From NCBI GenBank assembly GCA_963708115.1, contig CAVPRX010000002.1:620001-684000 (forward strand): a stretch of 64,000 nucleotides of DNA, written 5' to 3'. Positions 32,602 to 41,975 of the stretch are shown piece by piece (the stretch's first letter is position 1; each line of letters opens with the position of its first letter). A program made the position numbers and the translations under genes. The DNA comes from VRUE01 sp963708115. GTDB taxonomy: Bacteria; Actinomycetota; Thermoleophilia; Solirubrobacterales; 70-9. The notes beneath the pieces are model-generated. The model searched no databases. It was not told the origin of the DNA and saw nothing but the letters and a program-made list of their open reading frames with translations.

Positions 32602-34046
32602 GCCGGGAACTGTTTGAGCACTACCTTCGCGACGAGACGCGGCTTGGGCCGTCGTTCGACGGCGGGTTCATCGGTGCTGCCGGAGGCGCGGCTTGTGGGG
32701 ATCTGTCTCGGATTTCGGTCGTGATCGACGAGGGACGGGTTTCGGCGGTGACCTTCGACGCCGAGGGCTGTGGGGCGACGAGGGCCGCCACGGCGGCTGT
32801 GGCCGAGATAGTCGATGGCGAGTCAGTCATCGACGCGGCACGGATCGGGATCGACGAGGTCGACGAGGCGGTCGGGGGGCTGACCCCCGCCAAGCGTCAC
32901 GCCGCTCAGCTCGCTGCCGACGCTCTGCATCGGGCGCTTGCGAGCGCAGCGGCGTCGTCGAAGACGCTGGCCGCGCCCCGCGCCGGCCGTGTCCTGATCG
33001 CCATGTCGGGCGGTGTCGACAGTGCCGTCGCCGCCCTGCTCGAACGCGAGCGGGGCGCCGAGGTGCTTGCCGTCACGTTGAAGCTCTGGGCCGATCCGGA
33101 GACCGACGGGGCGAAGGCCTGCTGCTCGCCCGAGGCGGTCCTCGGTGCCAGGGCCGTGGCGCACTCGCTCGGCATTCCGCACCTCACGCTCGACCTGGAG
33201 GAGGAGTTCCGCCGCCGCGTCGTCGGCACCTTTCTCGACGGATACGGCGCCGGCGCGACCCCGAATCCCTGCATCGTCTGCAACGGCGAGGTGCGGATCG
33301 CGGCGATGGTCGACCTCGCCGAACGCCTCGGTGCCGACTATCTGGTCACCGGTCACTACGCGCGGATCGTCGAGGATGGCAGTGGCCCCCTGCTGGCCGC
33401 GGCATCCGACAGCAAGAAGGACCAGAGCTACATGCTCGCCGCCCTGCCGCCGGCCATGCTCGACCGCCTGCGCTTCCCGCTCACCGAGCTGAGCAAGCCA
33501 GAGGTGCGCGAGATCGCCGCCCGCCACGGCCTTTCCGTCGCAAAGAAGCCCGAGAGTCAGGACCTCTGCTTCCTCGCCGGCCAGGGCAAGGAGCGATTCC
33601 TGCGCCGCCATGCTGGGCTCGGCGAGCGCGAGGGTGCCGTCCTCGACGGCTCCGGGCAGCCGATAGGGCGCCATCGCGGCCACCACAACTTCACCGTCGG
33701 GCAGCGGCGTGGGATCGGTGTATCGGCGCCGGAGCCCCTCTACGTCCTGGCGACCGATGCCGGCAAGAACACGGTCACCGTCGGCCCCCGCGCGGACCTG
33801 GCCGCGCTGACGGTGCGGGTCCGCGACGCCGTCCTGCACCGCGGCGGCGATCGTGTCGACGCGGTGAAGCTGCGCTATCAAGCCAGGCCGGTCCCGGCCT
33901 CGCTGTCCGGTGCGGAGAGGGGCCATCACGCCGAGCTCGACGTCCAGCTCGGCGAGGCCTTCGACGCGGCGGCACCTGGGCAGGCGGCGGTGCTGCTCTG
34001 CGGCGAGGCGATCGTCGGCCACGGCACCATCTCAGCGGCGGCCTGA
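32598..34046 (+). CDS. mnmA: NifU/IscU-like domain fused to tRNA 2-thiouridylase MnmA
   Basis: A 482-aa fusion. Residues 1-115 match IscU/NifU scaffolds, with Cys33 in ACGD, Cys58 in EGCGA, and the C-terminal helix KRHAAQLAADALHRAL. In IscU the third ligand Cys lies in that helix (HCS), but here it is Ala102. From about residue 132 the protein is MnmA: PP-loop SGGVDS (137-142), Cys225/Cys228 in NPCIVCNGE, and Cys324 in QDLCFLAG. MnmA thiolates U34 of Lys, Glu and Gln tRNAs. Fusion to a scaffold suggests delivery of sulfur or an Fe-S cluster in cis. The GTG start overlaps the preceding stop. Confidence 0.92.
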   Translation: MSRELFEHYLRDETRLGPSFDGGFIGAAGGAACGDLSRISVVIDEGRVSAVTFDAEGCGATRAATAAVAEIVDGESVIDAARIGIDEVDEAVGGLTPAKRHAAQLAADALHRALASAAASSKTLAAPRAGRVLIAMSGGVDSAVAALLERERGAEVLAVTLKLWADPETDGAKACCSPEAVLGARAVAHSLGIPHLTLDLEEEFRRRVVGTFLDGYGAGATPNPCIVCNGEVRIAAMVDLAERLGADYLVTGHYARIVEDGSGPLLAAASDSKKDQSYMLAALPPAMLDRLRFPLTELSKPEVREIAARHGLSVAKKPESQDLCFLAGQGKERFLRRHAGLGEREGAVLDGSGQPIGRHRGHHNFTVGQRRGIGVSAPEPLYVLATDAGKNTVTVGPRADLAALTVRVRDAVLHRGGDRVDAVKLRYQARPVPASLSGAERGHHAELDVQLGEAFDAAAPGQAAVLLCGEAIVGHGTISAAA

Positions 34047-34078
34047 CGCCGCCGCTCGTGACTTAGGCTTCGTTGCCG

Positions 34079-36703
34079 ATGAAAGCCGAGCAGATCCGCA
34101 ACACCTATCTGTCCTTCTTCGCGGAGCGGGGCCACCGGATCGTGCCCTCGGCCTCGCTGGTTCCCTCCGTCCACGACCCCTCGGTGCTGCTTACGACCGC
34201 GGGGATGCAGCCCTTCAAGCCTTACTTCCTGGGACGCGAGAAGCCACCGGCGCCGCGTCTCGCCGACGTGCAGAAGTGCTTCCGCACGACCGACATCGAG
34301 GAGGTCGGCAAGACCGCCCGCCACCTCACCTTCTTCGAGATGCTCGGCAACTGGAGCTTCGGCGACTACTTCAAGGCGGAGTCGATCCCCTGGGGCTGGG
34401 AGCTGGCGACGCAGGGATTTGGGATGGACCCGGAGCGGATCTGGGCGACGGTCTTCGGCGGCGACGAGGAGCTCGGCCTCGGTCCCGACGAGGAGGCGAT
34501 CGAGATCTGGAAGGGCGTCGGCATGCCGGAGGAGCGGATCGTCCTGCTCGGCCGCGCCGACAACTTCTGGCAGGCGGGGCCGGCCGGCCCCTGCGGTCCC
34601 TGCTCGGAGCTCTACCTGGACCGCGGCGAGGATTTCGGCGCCGCCGGCGAGCGGCCCGGCGACGACACCGACCGCTTTCTCGAGTTCTGGAACCACGTCT
34701 TCATGACCTATGACCTCTCCGCCGAGGGGGCTCTCACCGAGTTGCCGATGCGCAACATCGACACCGGCATGGGCCTCGACCGGATGGCGGCGATCCTCCA
34801 GAACGTCCCTTCGGTCTTCGAGACCGACCTGGTCCGGCCGCTGATCGACCTCGCAGAGGAGCTGTCCGTGCACTCCTACTCCGAGGGCGGAGCGGTTACC
34901 AGGGCGATGCGGATCGTCGCCGACCACTCGCGCGGCGCCGCCTTCCTGATCGCCGACGGCGTCGTCCCCTCCAATGAGGACCGCGGCTACATCCTGCGGC
35001 GGATCATGCGCCGGGCGATCCAGCAGGGGCGCACCCTGGGCTTGGAGGCGCCGTGGCTTGGCCGCTTCGCCGAGCGCGCGGTCGAGGTCATGGGTGGCGC
35101 CTATCCGGAGCTGGTGGCGGAGCGGAAGACGATCGCCCGCTGGGTCGGCGACGAGGAGGAGAGCTTCGGCCGCACCCTGGAGCGCGGCAGCGAGCTGCTC
35201 GAGCGCCTGGTCGCCGAGGCTCGCGAGTCGAGCACCTCGTGGATCGAGGCCGCCGAGGCCTTCAAGCTGCACGACACCTACGGCTTCCCCTACGACCTGA
35301 CCAAGGAGCTGCTCGCCGAGCAGGGCCTCTCGGTCGACGATGGCGGTTTCGAGGAGCTGATGGAGGAGCAGCGCCAGCGCGCCCGTGTCGGCTCCGCCAC
35401 CGCGCACGGCTCCGAGGACCGCCACGAGAAGGTGATCGCCTTCGCCGCGGAGGCACCGCCGACCCGTTTCGTCGGCTACGAGACGCTGCGGGCGACGACT
35501 GGGCTCGCCGCGGTTGCTGCCGACGACGGCCGGGCGCTGGTCAAGCTCGAGGAGAGCCCCTTCTACGCCGAGGGCGGCGGTCAGGTCGCCGACACGGGCC
35601 TGCTGCGCTGGGACGGGGGAGAGGCCCGCGTGGTCGACGTCTACCGGCTCGGCGAAGACCAGGCGCTGGAGGTTGAGGCCGGCAACGGATCGGTCGCCTC
35701 CGGTGTCGCCGTCGAGGCGCTGGTCGACCACGTGGCCCGGCACGCAACGATGCGCAATCACACTGCGACCCACCTCCTGCACGCGGCGCTGCGCGAGCGG
35801 CTCGGCGACCACGTGCGCCAGGCGGGCTCTGCGGTGCGGCCGGACAAGCTGCGCTTCGACTTCAACCACGGACAGGGGCTCGGCGCCGAGGATCTCGCCG
35901 CAATCGAGGAGCGGGTCAACGGCTGGATCAAGGCGAGCCGGCCGGTGCGCTGGCTGGAGATGGACCGGGCGGAGGCCGAAAAGCTCGGCGCAATGGCGCT
36001 GTTCGGCGAGAAATACGGCGAGTGGGTACGGGTGGTCGAGGTCGACGAGGTCTCGCGCGAGCTCTGCGGCGGCACCCACGTCGCCAACACGGCCGAGGTC
36101 GGCATCTTCAAGATCGTCTCCGAGGGCTCCAGCGCAGCCAACGTGAGGCGGATCGAGGCTGTGACCGGGCCCGCGGCAATCGACTGGTTCCGCGGCAGGG
36201 AGGAACAGTTGCGCGAGGTCGGCGAGCTGCTCGACTCACCCCAGGACCCGCTGATCGGCGCCCGCCGCGCGGCGGAGCGGTTGCGCGAGGCCGGCGAAGG
36301 CGCGAAGCAGGCCGCCAAGCAGCTGCTCGGCGATGAGGCGGAGCGCCTTGTCGCAACGGCTGAGGAGGTCGACGGGATCAAGGTCGTCGCCTCGGGGGCA
36401 CCGCTCGCCGACCAGAAGCAGCTGCTCGAGCTCGCCAACCGGGTGCAGTCGAAGCTCGGTGGCGAGTCGGCGATTGCCCTTGGTGGCGCCGAGGGAGGCA
36501 AGGTCGGCCTGGTCGTCCTCGTCTCCAAGGGCGCGGTCGAGCGCGGCGTCTCGGCGGCGACGGTCGTGCGTGAGGCCGCGCCGCTGGTCGGCGGTGGGGG
36601 TGGCGGCCGCGAGGAGATGGCGCAGGCGGGCGGCAAGGACGGCGCCAAGCTCGACGAGGCACTCGACGTCGCCAGGCAGGTAATCGAGCGGGAGCTCGGA
36701 TGA
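34079..36703 (+). CDS. alaS: alanine--tRNA ligase
   Basis: An 874-aa class II synthetase. Its catalytic core starts RNTYLSFFAERGH and has LLTTAGMQPFKPYFLG and HLTFFEMLGNWSFGDYFK. The editing domain has HTATHLLHAALRERLG and CGGTHVANTAEVG, which provide the zinc-binding His/Cys set. The C-terminal oligomerisation domain is Gly-rich near the end (GGGGGG). All standard parts are present, so it should be active and able to clear mischarged Ser and Gly. The ATG is preferred over a TTG two codons upstream. A TAGGCT box ends 9 nt before it. ruvX follows after 13 nt. Confidence 0.97.
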   Translation: MKAEQIRNTYLSFFAERGHRIVPSASLVPSVHDPSVLLTTAGMQPFKPYFLGREKPPAPRLADVQKCFRTTDIEEVGKTARHLTFFEMLGNWSFGDYFKAESIPWGWELATQGFGMDPERIWATVFGGDEELGLGPDEEAIEIWKGVGMPEERIVLLGRADNFWQAGPAGPCGPCSELYLDRGEDFGAAGERPGDDTDRFLEFWNHVFMTYDLSAEGALTELPMRNIDTGMGLDRMAAILQNVPSVFETDLVRPLIDLAEELSVHSYSEGGAVTRAMRIVADHSRGAAFLIADGVVPSNEDRGYILRRIMRRAIQQGRTLGLEAPWLGRFAERAVEVMGGAYPELVAERKTIARWVGDEEESFGRTLERGSELLERLVAEARESSTSWIEAAEAFKLHDTYGFPYDLTKELLAEQGLSVDDGGFEELMEEQRQRARVGSATAHGSEDRHEKVIAFAAEAPPTRFVGYETLRATTGLAAVAADDGRALVKLEESPFYAEGGGQVADTGLLRWDGGEARVVDVYRLGEDQALEVEAGNGSVASGVAVEALVDHVARHATMRNHTATHLLHAALRERLGDHVRQAGSAVRPDKLRFDFNHGQGLGAEDLAAIEERVNGWIKASRPVRWLEMDRAEAEKLGAMALFGEKYGEWVRVVEVDEVSRELCGGTHVANTAEVGIFKIVSEGSSAANVRRIEAVTGPAAIDWFRGREEQLREVGELLDSPQDPLIGARRAAERLREAGEGAKQAAKQLLGDEAERLVATAEEVDGIKVVASGAPLADQKQLLELANRVQSKLGGESAIALGGAEGGKVGLVVLVSKGAVERGVSAATVVREAAPLVGGGGGGREEMAQAGGKDGAKLDEALDVARQVIERELG

Positions 36704-36716
36704 GGGTGGCCCAATA

Positions 36717-37124
36717 GTGCGCGTCCTCGCCCTCGACTACGGCACCGTCCGGACTGGCTGCGCGATCTCCGACCCGAGTGGCACCCTGGCGACGCCTTTG
36801 CCGGTGATCGAGCCCTCCGAGGCGCGCTCGGTCGTCGAGCTGGTCACGGAACACGAGGTCGAGCGTGTCGTCGTCGGCCTGCCCTTGCACCTGAGCGGCG
36901 AGGAGGGATCGCAGGCCGCCCTGACCCGCACTTTCTGCGTCGAACTGGAAGCGCTGCTCGACATCCCGGTCGAGACCTACGACGAGCGGCTGACGACGCG
37001 GATGGCCGAGGCCAGCAAGCGCGAAGGCGCGGCGGCGGCGCCTGACTCCCTGGCCGCCGCCCACCTGCTGCAGGCCTACCTCGCCGGACAGGCGGCGATC
37101 GGAGGCTCCGAGGAAGATGACTGA
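36717..37124 (+). CDS. ruvX: Holliday-junction resolvase-like nuclease RuvX (YqgF)
   Basis: A 135-aa RNase H-fold protein with LALDYGTVRTGCAISD at the N terminus (catalytic Asp in the first strand), VVVGLPLHLSGEEG, and YDERLTTRMAE. These match YqgF/RuvX, which acts in pre-16S rRNA 5' processing and may cut branched DNA. The final Asp position is in APDSLAAAHLLQ. Its C terminus overlaps the mltG start by 8 nt, and it lies between alaS and mltG, a frequent bacterial order. Confidence 0.93.
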   Translation: MRVLALDYGTVRTGCAISDPSGTLATPLPVIEPSEARSVVELVTEHEVERVVVGLPLHLSGEEGSQAALTRTFCVELEALLDIPVETYDERLTTRMAEASKREGAAAAPDSLAAAHLLQAYLAGQAAIGGSEEDD

Positions 37125-38001
37125 CGACTGGTTCGGGGACGACACGGCGGTCGCCGAGCGAGAGCGTCGCCGCCAGGAGCGCGAGGATCGCCGAGCGGGA
37201 ACGGTGAAGCGCCGCCGCCGCGTGGCCCTTCTCGCCTTTCTCGCGGTGCTGGTGCTCGGCGGAGCGGCGGCCGCCTTCGCCTACCGCCACTTCCACAACC
37301 CGGCCCCGCCGCCACCCGTTGTCCTGAAGACGACCACGGTGACCATCCCAGAGGGCTACACCCGCGAACAGACCGCGCAGGTCGCCAAGGAAGGGGGCCT
37401 GACCGGCAGCTATATGAAGGCCAGCCAGGGACACGAAGGCTTCCTCTTCCCGGACACTTTCGAACTGGAAAAGCGGGCGCCCGCCGCCGACCTCGCGCAG
37501 CTGCAGCTGGAGGACTTCAAGCGCCGCATCAAGGGCGTCGACATGAGCTACGCGCGCTCAAAAAACCTGACCACGCGTGACGTGGTCACGATCGCCTCGA
37601 TGGTCGAGCGCGAGGCCCTGTTGGAAAAGGAGCGACCCCTGATCGCGGCGGTGATCTACAACCGCCTGCACGAAGGGATGCCGCTGGGGATCGACGCGAC
37701 GATCCGCTTCGCCACGGGCAACTACGACCAACCGCTGACCGAATCCGAGCTCGCGGTCGAATCGCCGTACAACACGCGCCTCCACACCGGGCTGCCGCCG
37801 GGACCGATCGGGAACCCCGGCCTAGCCTCGCTCGAAGCCGCCGCCCACCCGGCGAAAGTCGACTACCTCTACTACGTGGTCAAGCCGGGCACCTGCGGGG
37901 AAGACGCCTTCTCGTCGACCGCTGCCGAATTCGAAGCCGATGTCGCTGCCTACAACGAAGCGCGCGAAGCGGCGGGCGGGGAATCGCCCGACACCTGTTG
38001 A
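37117..38001 (+). CDS. mltG: endolytic murein transglycosylase MltG (short form)
   Basis: A 294-aa membrane-anchored lytic transglycosylase. A charged cytoplasmic N terminus is followed by one transmembrane helix (about 43-60) and the catalytic YceG domain: IASMVEREALLEKERPLIA with the catalytic Glu at about residue 164, YNRLHEGMPLGIDATIRF and YNTRLHTGLPPGPIGNPG. It cuts nascent glycan strands at the outer membrane face. The LysM-like segment between helix and catalytic core is much reduced compared with proteins of 340-400 aa. The gene is embedded in the ruvX-aroE run. Confidence 0.92.
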   Translation: MTDDWFGDDTAVAERERRRQEREDRRAGTVKRRRRVALLAFLAVLVLGGAAAAFAYRHFHNPAPPPPVVLKTTTVTIPEGYTREQTAQVAKEGGLTGSYMKASQGHEGFLFPDTFELEKRAPAADLAQLQLEDFKRRIKGVDMSYARSKNLTTRDVVTIASMVEREALLEKERPLIAAVIYNRLHEGMPLGIDATIRFATGNYDQPLTESELAVESPYNTRLHTGLPPGPIGNPGLASLEAAAHPAKVDYLYYVVKPGTCGEDAFSSTAAEFEADVAAYNEAREAAGGESPDTC

Positions 38002-38003
38002 CG

Positions 38004-38795
38004 ATGAAGCGACTCGCCGTCCTCGGCCACCCCGTGGGTCACTCGCGCTCGCCCGCCATGCACAACGCGGCGCTGGCGGAGCTCGGCTTCGCCGGCGAGT
38101 GGAGCTATGAGGCGATCGAGGTGGCGCCGGACGAGCTCGAGCGCCGCGTTCGGGAGATGCCCGGCGAGGGCTTCGTCGGCGCCAACGTGACCGTTCCTCA
38201 TAAGGGCGCGGCGCTCGCGCTGGCCGACTCGCTCTCGGAGACCGCACGTGAGATCGGCGCGGCGAACACGCTCAGCTTCGAGGCCGGGGAGATCCGTGCC
38301 GACAACACCGACGCGCAGGGGCTACTCGACGCGCTGCCCGAGTCGCCGGGCGGCAAGCGGGCACTGGTCTTGGGGGCGGGCGGCGCCGCCCGCGCGATCG
38401 TCTGGGCCTTGACTCGTGAGGGCGCGGAGGTCGAGGTCTGGAACCGCACTGAGCTGCGCTCGCGCAACCTCTGCGACGAGCTCGGCGGCAAGCCCGTCGA
38501 GGTGCTCGACCCGAGGACCTATCAGCTGATCGTCAACTCGACCTCGGTCGGTCTGCGCGGCGAGGACCCCTTCGTCGAGCTGCCCCTGGGGGTCGGCGAC
38601 CTCGATGAGCGGCACACGGTGGTCGACCTGGTCTACGGCTCGGCGCCTTCCCGGCTGCTCACCGTCGCCGCGACGGCCGGTGCGGCGACGGTGGACGGCA
38701 TCGAGATCCTCGTCCGGCAAGGCGCCCTCTCACTGCGGGTCTGGACGGGGCGTGAGCCGTCGCTCGAGGCGATGCGCGCCGCGGCGCGCAGATAG
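38004..38795 (+). CDS. aroE: shikimate dehydrogenase
   Basis: A 263-aa enzyme reducing 3-dehydroshikimate with NADPH. The substrate site has GHSRSPAMHN and NVTVPHK, with the catalytic Lys, and the Asp in NTDAQG. The cofactor loop is GAGGAARAI, and VWNRT follows it, the usual NADP signature. A TTG two codons upstream overlaps the mltG stop (TTGA) and is an alternative start. It opens a run of aroE-aroC-aroKB-aroQ that covers most of the shikimate pathway. Confidence 0.95.
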   Translation: MKRLAVLGHPVGHSRSPAMHNAALAELGFAGEWSYEAIEVAPDELERRVREMPGEGFVGANVTVPHKGAALALADSLSETAREIGAANTLSFEAGEIRADNTDAQGLLDALPESPGGKRALVLGAGGAARAIVWALTREGAEVEVWNRTELRSRNLCDELGGKPVEVLDPRTYQLIVNSTSVGLRGEDPFVELPLGVGDLDERHTVVDLVYGSAPSRLLTVAATAGAATVDGIEILVRQGALSLRVWTGREPSLEAMRAAARR

Positions 38796-38806
38796 CCTAG
38801 GCGGCG

Positions 38807-39979
38807 ATGAGCACGCGTTTCAGATTCACCACCGCAGGCGAGTCGCACGGTCCCGGCCTGGTCGCGATCGTCGAGGGCATGCCGGCGGGGCTGGAGCTCG
38901 AGCGCGCCGCGCTCGACCGCGACATGGCACGGCGCCAGCTCGGCCACGGGCGGGGCGGGCGGATGAAGATCGAGACGGACTCGGTCGAGGTGCGCTCCGG
39001 GGTCCGCCACGGTCGCACCTTGGGCAGCCCGATCGCGCTCCTGGTCGCCAACCGCGACTACGCCAACTGGGAGGAGCGGATGAACCCCTGGCCGGTCGAG
39101 GGCTTCGAGCCGGACGAGGTCCACCTGCCGCGCCCCGGCCACGCCGACCTGGTCGGCGCCCAGAAGTACGGCCACCGAGACATCCGCAACGTCCTGGAGC
39201 GGGCCAGCGCCCGCGAGACGGCGGCCCGGGTGGCGGCCGGCTCGCTCGCCCGCGGCCTGCTCACCGCACTCGGAGTGAGCGTCCACAGCCACGTCACCCA
39301 GATCGCCTCGGTCAAGGCGCCCGAGCGCCCCGACCTCGGCGCCGAGGACTTCGCCGGCGTCGATGAGGACCCGGTGCGCTGCCTCGACCCCGAGGCGAGC
39401 GCGGCGATGGTCGCTGAGATCAACCGCCTGCGCAAGGCCAACGAGAGCCTCGGCGGCAGCTTCGAGGTGCGCGCCTTCGGGCTCGTCCCCGGCCTCGGCT
39501 CCCACATCTCCTGGGAGGAGCGGCTGGACGGCCGGCTCGCCGGGGCGGTCGCCTCGATCCAGTCGGTCAAGGGCGTCGCGATCGGGGAGGCGTGGGACGT
39601 CGCAAGCCGCCCCGGCTCGGAGGCACACGACGAGATCTTCTGGTCCGAGGAGCACGGCTACCAGCGCGAGACCAACCACGCCGGCGGCCTCGAGGGCGGC
39701 ATGACCAACGGCCTGCCGCTCTCGGTGCGGGCGGCGATCAAGCCGATCTCGACCCTGACCAAGCCGCTGCGCTCGGTCGACACCGAGACCAAGCAGCCGG
39801 CCCAGGCGCTGCGCGAGCGCACCGACTCGACCGTCGTTCCCGCTGCGGCCGTGGTCGCCGAGGCGATGGTCTGCCTGGTCCTCGCCCGTTGCTACCGCGA
39901 AAAGTTCGGCGGCGACCACATCGACGACGTCCACGCCGCCGTCGATGCCTACAAGAAGCGCACCGACTTCCGCGGGTGA
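38807..39979 (+). CDS. aroC: chorismate synthase
   Basis: A 390-aa enzyme making chorismate from EPSP with reduced FMN. Family landmarks are TAGESHGPGLVAIVEGMPAG, RQLGHGRGGRMKIETD, RPGHADLVGAQKYGHRDIR and ERASARETAARVAAG, with RTDSTVVPAAAVVAEAM at the C terminus. Length and motifs are complete. A TAGCCT box ends 8 nt before the ATG, so a promoter may exist within the run. Its stop overlaps the next start (GTGA). Confidence 0.97.
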   Translation: MSTRFRFTTAGESHGPGLVAIVEGMPAGLELERAALDRDMARRQLGHGRGGRMKIETDSVEVRSGVRHGRTLGSPIALLVANRDYANWEERMNPWPVEGFEPDEVHLPRPGHADLVGAQKYGHRDIRNVLERASARETAARVAAGSLARGLLTALGVSVHSHVTQIASVKAPERPDLGAEDFAGVDEDPVRCLDPEASAAMVAEINRLRKANESLGGSFEVRAFGLVPGLGSHISWEERLDGRLAGAVASIQSVKGVAIGEAWDVASRPGSEAHDEIFWSEEHGYQRETNHAGGLEGGMTNGLPLSVRAAIKPISTLTKPLRSVDTETKQPAQALRERTDSTVVPAAAVVAEAMVCLVLARCYREKFGGDHIDDVHAAVDAYKKRTDFRG

Positions 39980-41517
39980 CCCGCGTGAGCCCCGCGATCG
40001 TCTTCATCGGCTTCATGGGCGCGGGCAAGTCGACCGCGCTCGCCGCGGCGCGCGAGGCCGGCCTGGAGACCACCGAGATCGACGAGCTGATGGAGGCCGA
40101 CCTGGGGATGCCGATCGACCAGGCTTTCGAGCGCCACGGCGAGGAGGGCTTTCGAGAGCGCGAGGCGGAGGTCGTCGGCGCCCTGTTGGAGCGGGCGGAC
40201 GGCGGGGCGATCGCGCTCGGCGGTGGCAGCGTGCTCTCGGAGCGCATCCGCCAAGCCCTCGCCCGTCACACCGTCGTCTGGCTGCAGGTCGGCGCCGGGG
40301 AGGCCTGGTCGCGGATCGCCGGCAGCGACCGGCCGCTGGCACGTAGCGCCACGGACGTGGCCGAGCTGCTGGACGCGCGCCTGCCGCTGTACGAGGCGCT
40401 CGCCGACGCGATCGTCCCGGAGGGGGATCGCGGAGTCGTCGCTCGAGCGTTGCCGTCGATTCAGGAGCTGGCCGAGCTGCCGGGAGGCACGAAGCTCCTT
40501 TGGGCGGCCAGCGCTTCGGGGGAGTATCCGGTCTTCGTCGGGCGAGGCCTGCTCGACGCGGAGTGGTGGCCGCTTGACAGCCGGCGCTTCTGCGTAACCG
40601 ACACCGCGGTTGGGGCGCTCTATGCCGATCGCCTCGAGCCGCTGGAGGCACGAGTCGAGATCGAGCCGGGGGAGACCGCGAAGACGATGGCCGAGGCGGA
40701 GCGGGTCTTGAGCGAGCTGGCCCGGGCCGGAATGAACCGCGAAGACCACGTCGTCGCTCTGGGCGGGGGAGTGGTGGGCGACCTGGCGGGATTCTGCGCT
40801 CATACCTACCAGCGTGGGGTCCCCGTGACCCAGGTGCCGACGACTCTCGTCGCCCAGGTCGACTCCGCCTACGGAGGCAAGACCGGCGTCGACCTGCCCG
40901 AGGGCAAGAACTACGCCGGTGCCTACCACCTGCCCGCGGCGGTGATCGCCGACACCGGGACGCTGGCGAGCCTGTCGGCGGAGGAGCTTGCCGCGGGCTT
41001 TGTCGAGGTTTTGAAGACCGGCCTGCTGGCCGGAGGAGCGCTCTGGGAGCGCGTGCGCGCCATCGGGACGCTCGGCGATGAGGATTTCGACGAGGTCGTC
41101 TTTGCCTGTGCGCGCCATAAGTGCGAGGTCGTCGCCGCCGACGAGCGCGATGCGGGGTTGCGACACACGCTCAACCTCGGTCACACGGTCGGGCACGCGA
41201 TCGAGGCGGCGAGCGGCTATTCGCGCTATCGCCACGGCGAGGCCGTCGGCCTGGGGCTGCTCGCCGCACTGCGACTCTCCGACGCTCCTCAGCTGCGCAC
41301 GGAAGTTGAGGATCTGCTTGGCCGGCACGGGCTGCCCGTCGCGCTCGACTCCACGATCGACGCCGGGGCGATCCTCGACGCCCTGCAGCGCGACAAGAAG
41401 CGGACCTCCGCGGGGGTCGGCTTCGTGCTCCTCTCCGAGCCGGGCGCGCCGCGGGTGGGAGAGGTGCTCGATCCGGCTAAGGTCGAGGCGGCCGTGAAGG
41501 AGCTCTACGACAGATGA
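39976..41517 (+). CDS. aroKB: shikimate kinase / 3-dehydroquinate synthase fusion
   Basis: A 513-aa bifunctional protein. Residues about 1-165 are shikimate kinase: P-loop GFMGAGKST, DELMEADLG, ALGGGSVLSE and the lid region DRPLAR. From about residue 172 it is 3-dehydroquinate synthase: ALGGGVVGDLAGFCAHTYQR, YGGKTGVDLPEGKN, and zinc-binding LNLGHTVGHAIE plus RYRHGEAVGLG. The two catalyse steps 2 and 5 of the pathway. The GTG overlapping the aroC stop is chosen, and a second GTG three codons later is possible. The aroQ start overlaps its stop by 4 nt. Confidence 0.95.
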   Translation: MTRVSPAIVFIGFMGAGKSTALAAAREAGLETTEIDELMEADLGMPIDQAFERHGEEGFREREAEVVGALLERADGGAIALGGGSVLSERIRQALARHTVVWLQVGAGEAWSRIAGSDRPLARSATDVAELLDARLPLYEALADAIVPEGDRGVVARALPSIQELAELPGGTKLLWAASASGEYPVFVGRGLLDAEWWPLDSRRFCVTDTAVGALYADRLEPLEARVEIEPGETAKTMAEAERVLSELARAGMNREDHVVALGGGVVGDLAGFCAHTYQRGVPVTQVPTTLVAQVDSAYGGKTGVDLPEGKNYAGAYHLPAAVIADTGTLASLSAEELAAGFVEVLKTGLLAGGALWERVRAIGTLGDEDFDEVVFACARHKCEVVAADERDAGLRHTLNLGHTVGHAIEAASGYSRYRHGEAVGLGLLAALRLSDAPQLRTEVEDLLGRHGLPVALDSTIDAGAILDALQRDKKRTSAGVGFVLLSEPGAPRVGEVLDPAKVEAAVKELYDR

Positions 41518-41975
41518 CCTCCGCCCACAACCGTGTCGCCGTCCTGCACGGGGTCAACTTCGATGTGCTCGAGAAGCGCGACCCCGAGGTCTACGGCGGG
41601 CTCTCGCTGAGCGAGTTGGAGATGCGGATCCAGGAAGCCGCGCGCGAGCTCGGCCTCGAAACGCTCTTCTTCCAGACCAACTCGGAGGGCGAGTTCGCCG
41701 AATACCTGCACCGCGCGCCGGAGATGGCCGACTCGATCGTCATCAACGCCGGCGCCTGGACTCACTACAGCCGCGCGATCGCCGACGCGCTCGAGCTGAC
41801 CGGATTGCCGGCGGTCGAGGTCCACCTCTCCGACGTCGAGTCGCGCCAGGACTGGCGCCGCGAGTCGGTCTTCGACGGGCTGGTGCTGGAGAAGATCTCC
41901 GGCAAGGGGCCGGACGGCTACCGCGACGCGCTCGCGACCCTGGCGCGCCATCTGGACGTATCCGCCGGCGCATGA
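41514..41975 (+). CDS. aroQ: type II 3-dehydroquinate dehydratase (divergent)
   Basis: A 153-aa protein aligned with AroQ. The usual LNGPN loop reads LHGVNFDVLEKRDPEVYG, keeping the second Asn, the catalytic Arg and the catalytic Tyr. INAGAWTHYS keeps Asn and His, and VEVHLSDVESRQDWRRES keeps the His and Arg set, with Asp for the usual Asn. The segment after it (normally a hydrophobic Gly-rich stretch) is replaced by FDGLVLEKISGKG. Catalytic residues are therefore intact but the C terminus is unusual. It is coupled on both sides by 4-nt overlaps. Confidence 0.88.
   Translation: MTSAHNRVAVLHGVNFDVLEKRDPEVYGGLSLSELEMRIQEAARELGLETLFFQTNSEGEFAEYLHRAPEMADSIVINAGAWTHYSRAIADALELTGLPAVEVHLSDVESRQDWRRESVFDGLVLEKISGKGPDGYRDALATLARHLDVSAGA

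Noticed and set aside
33926..36079. A 717-codon minus-strand open frame opposite alaS and the end of mnmA
   Set aside because: It mirrors two strongly conserved genes and has no recognisable motif. High GC produces such long antisense frames.
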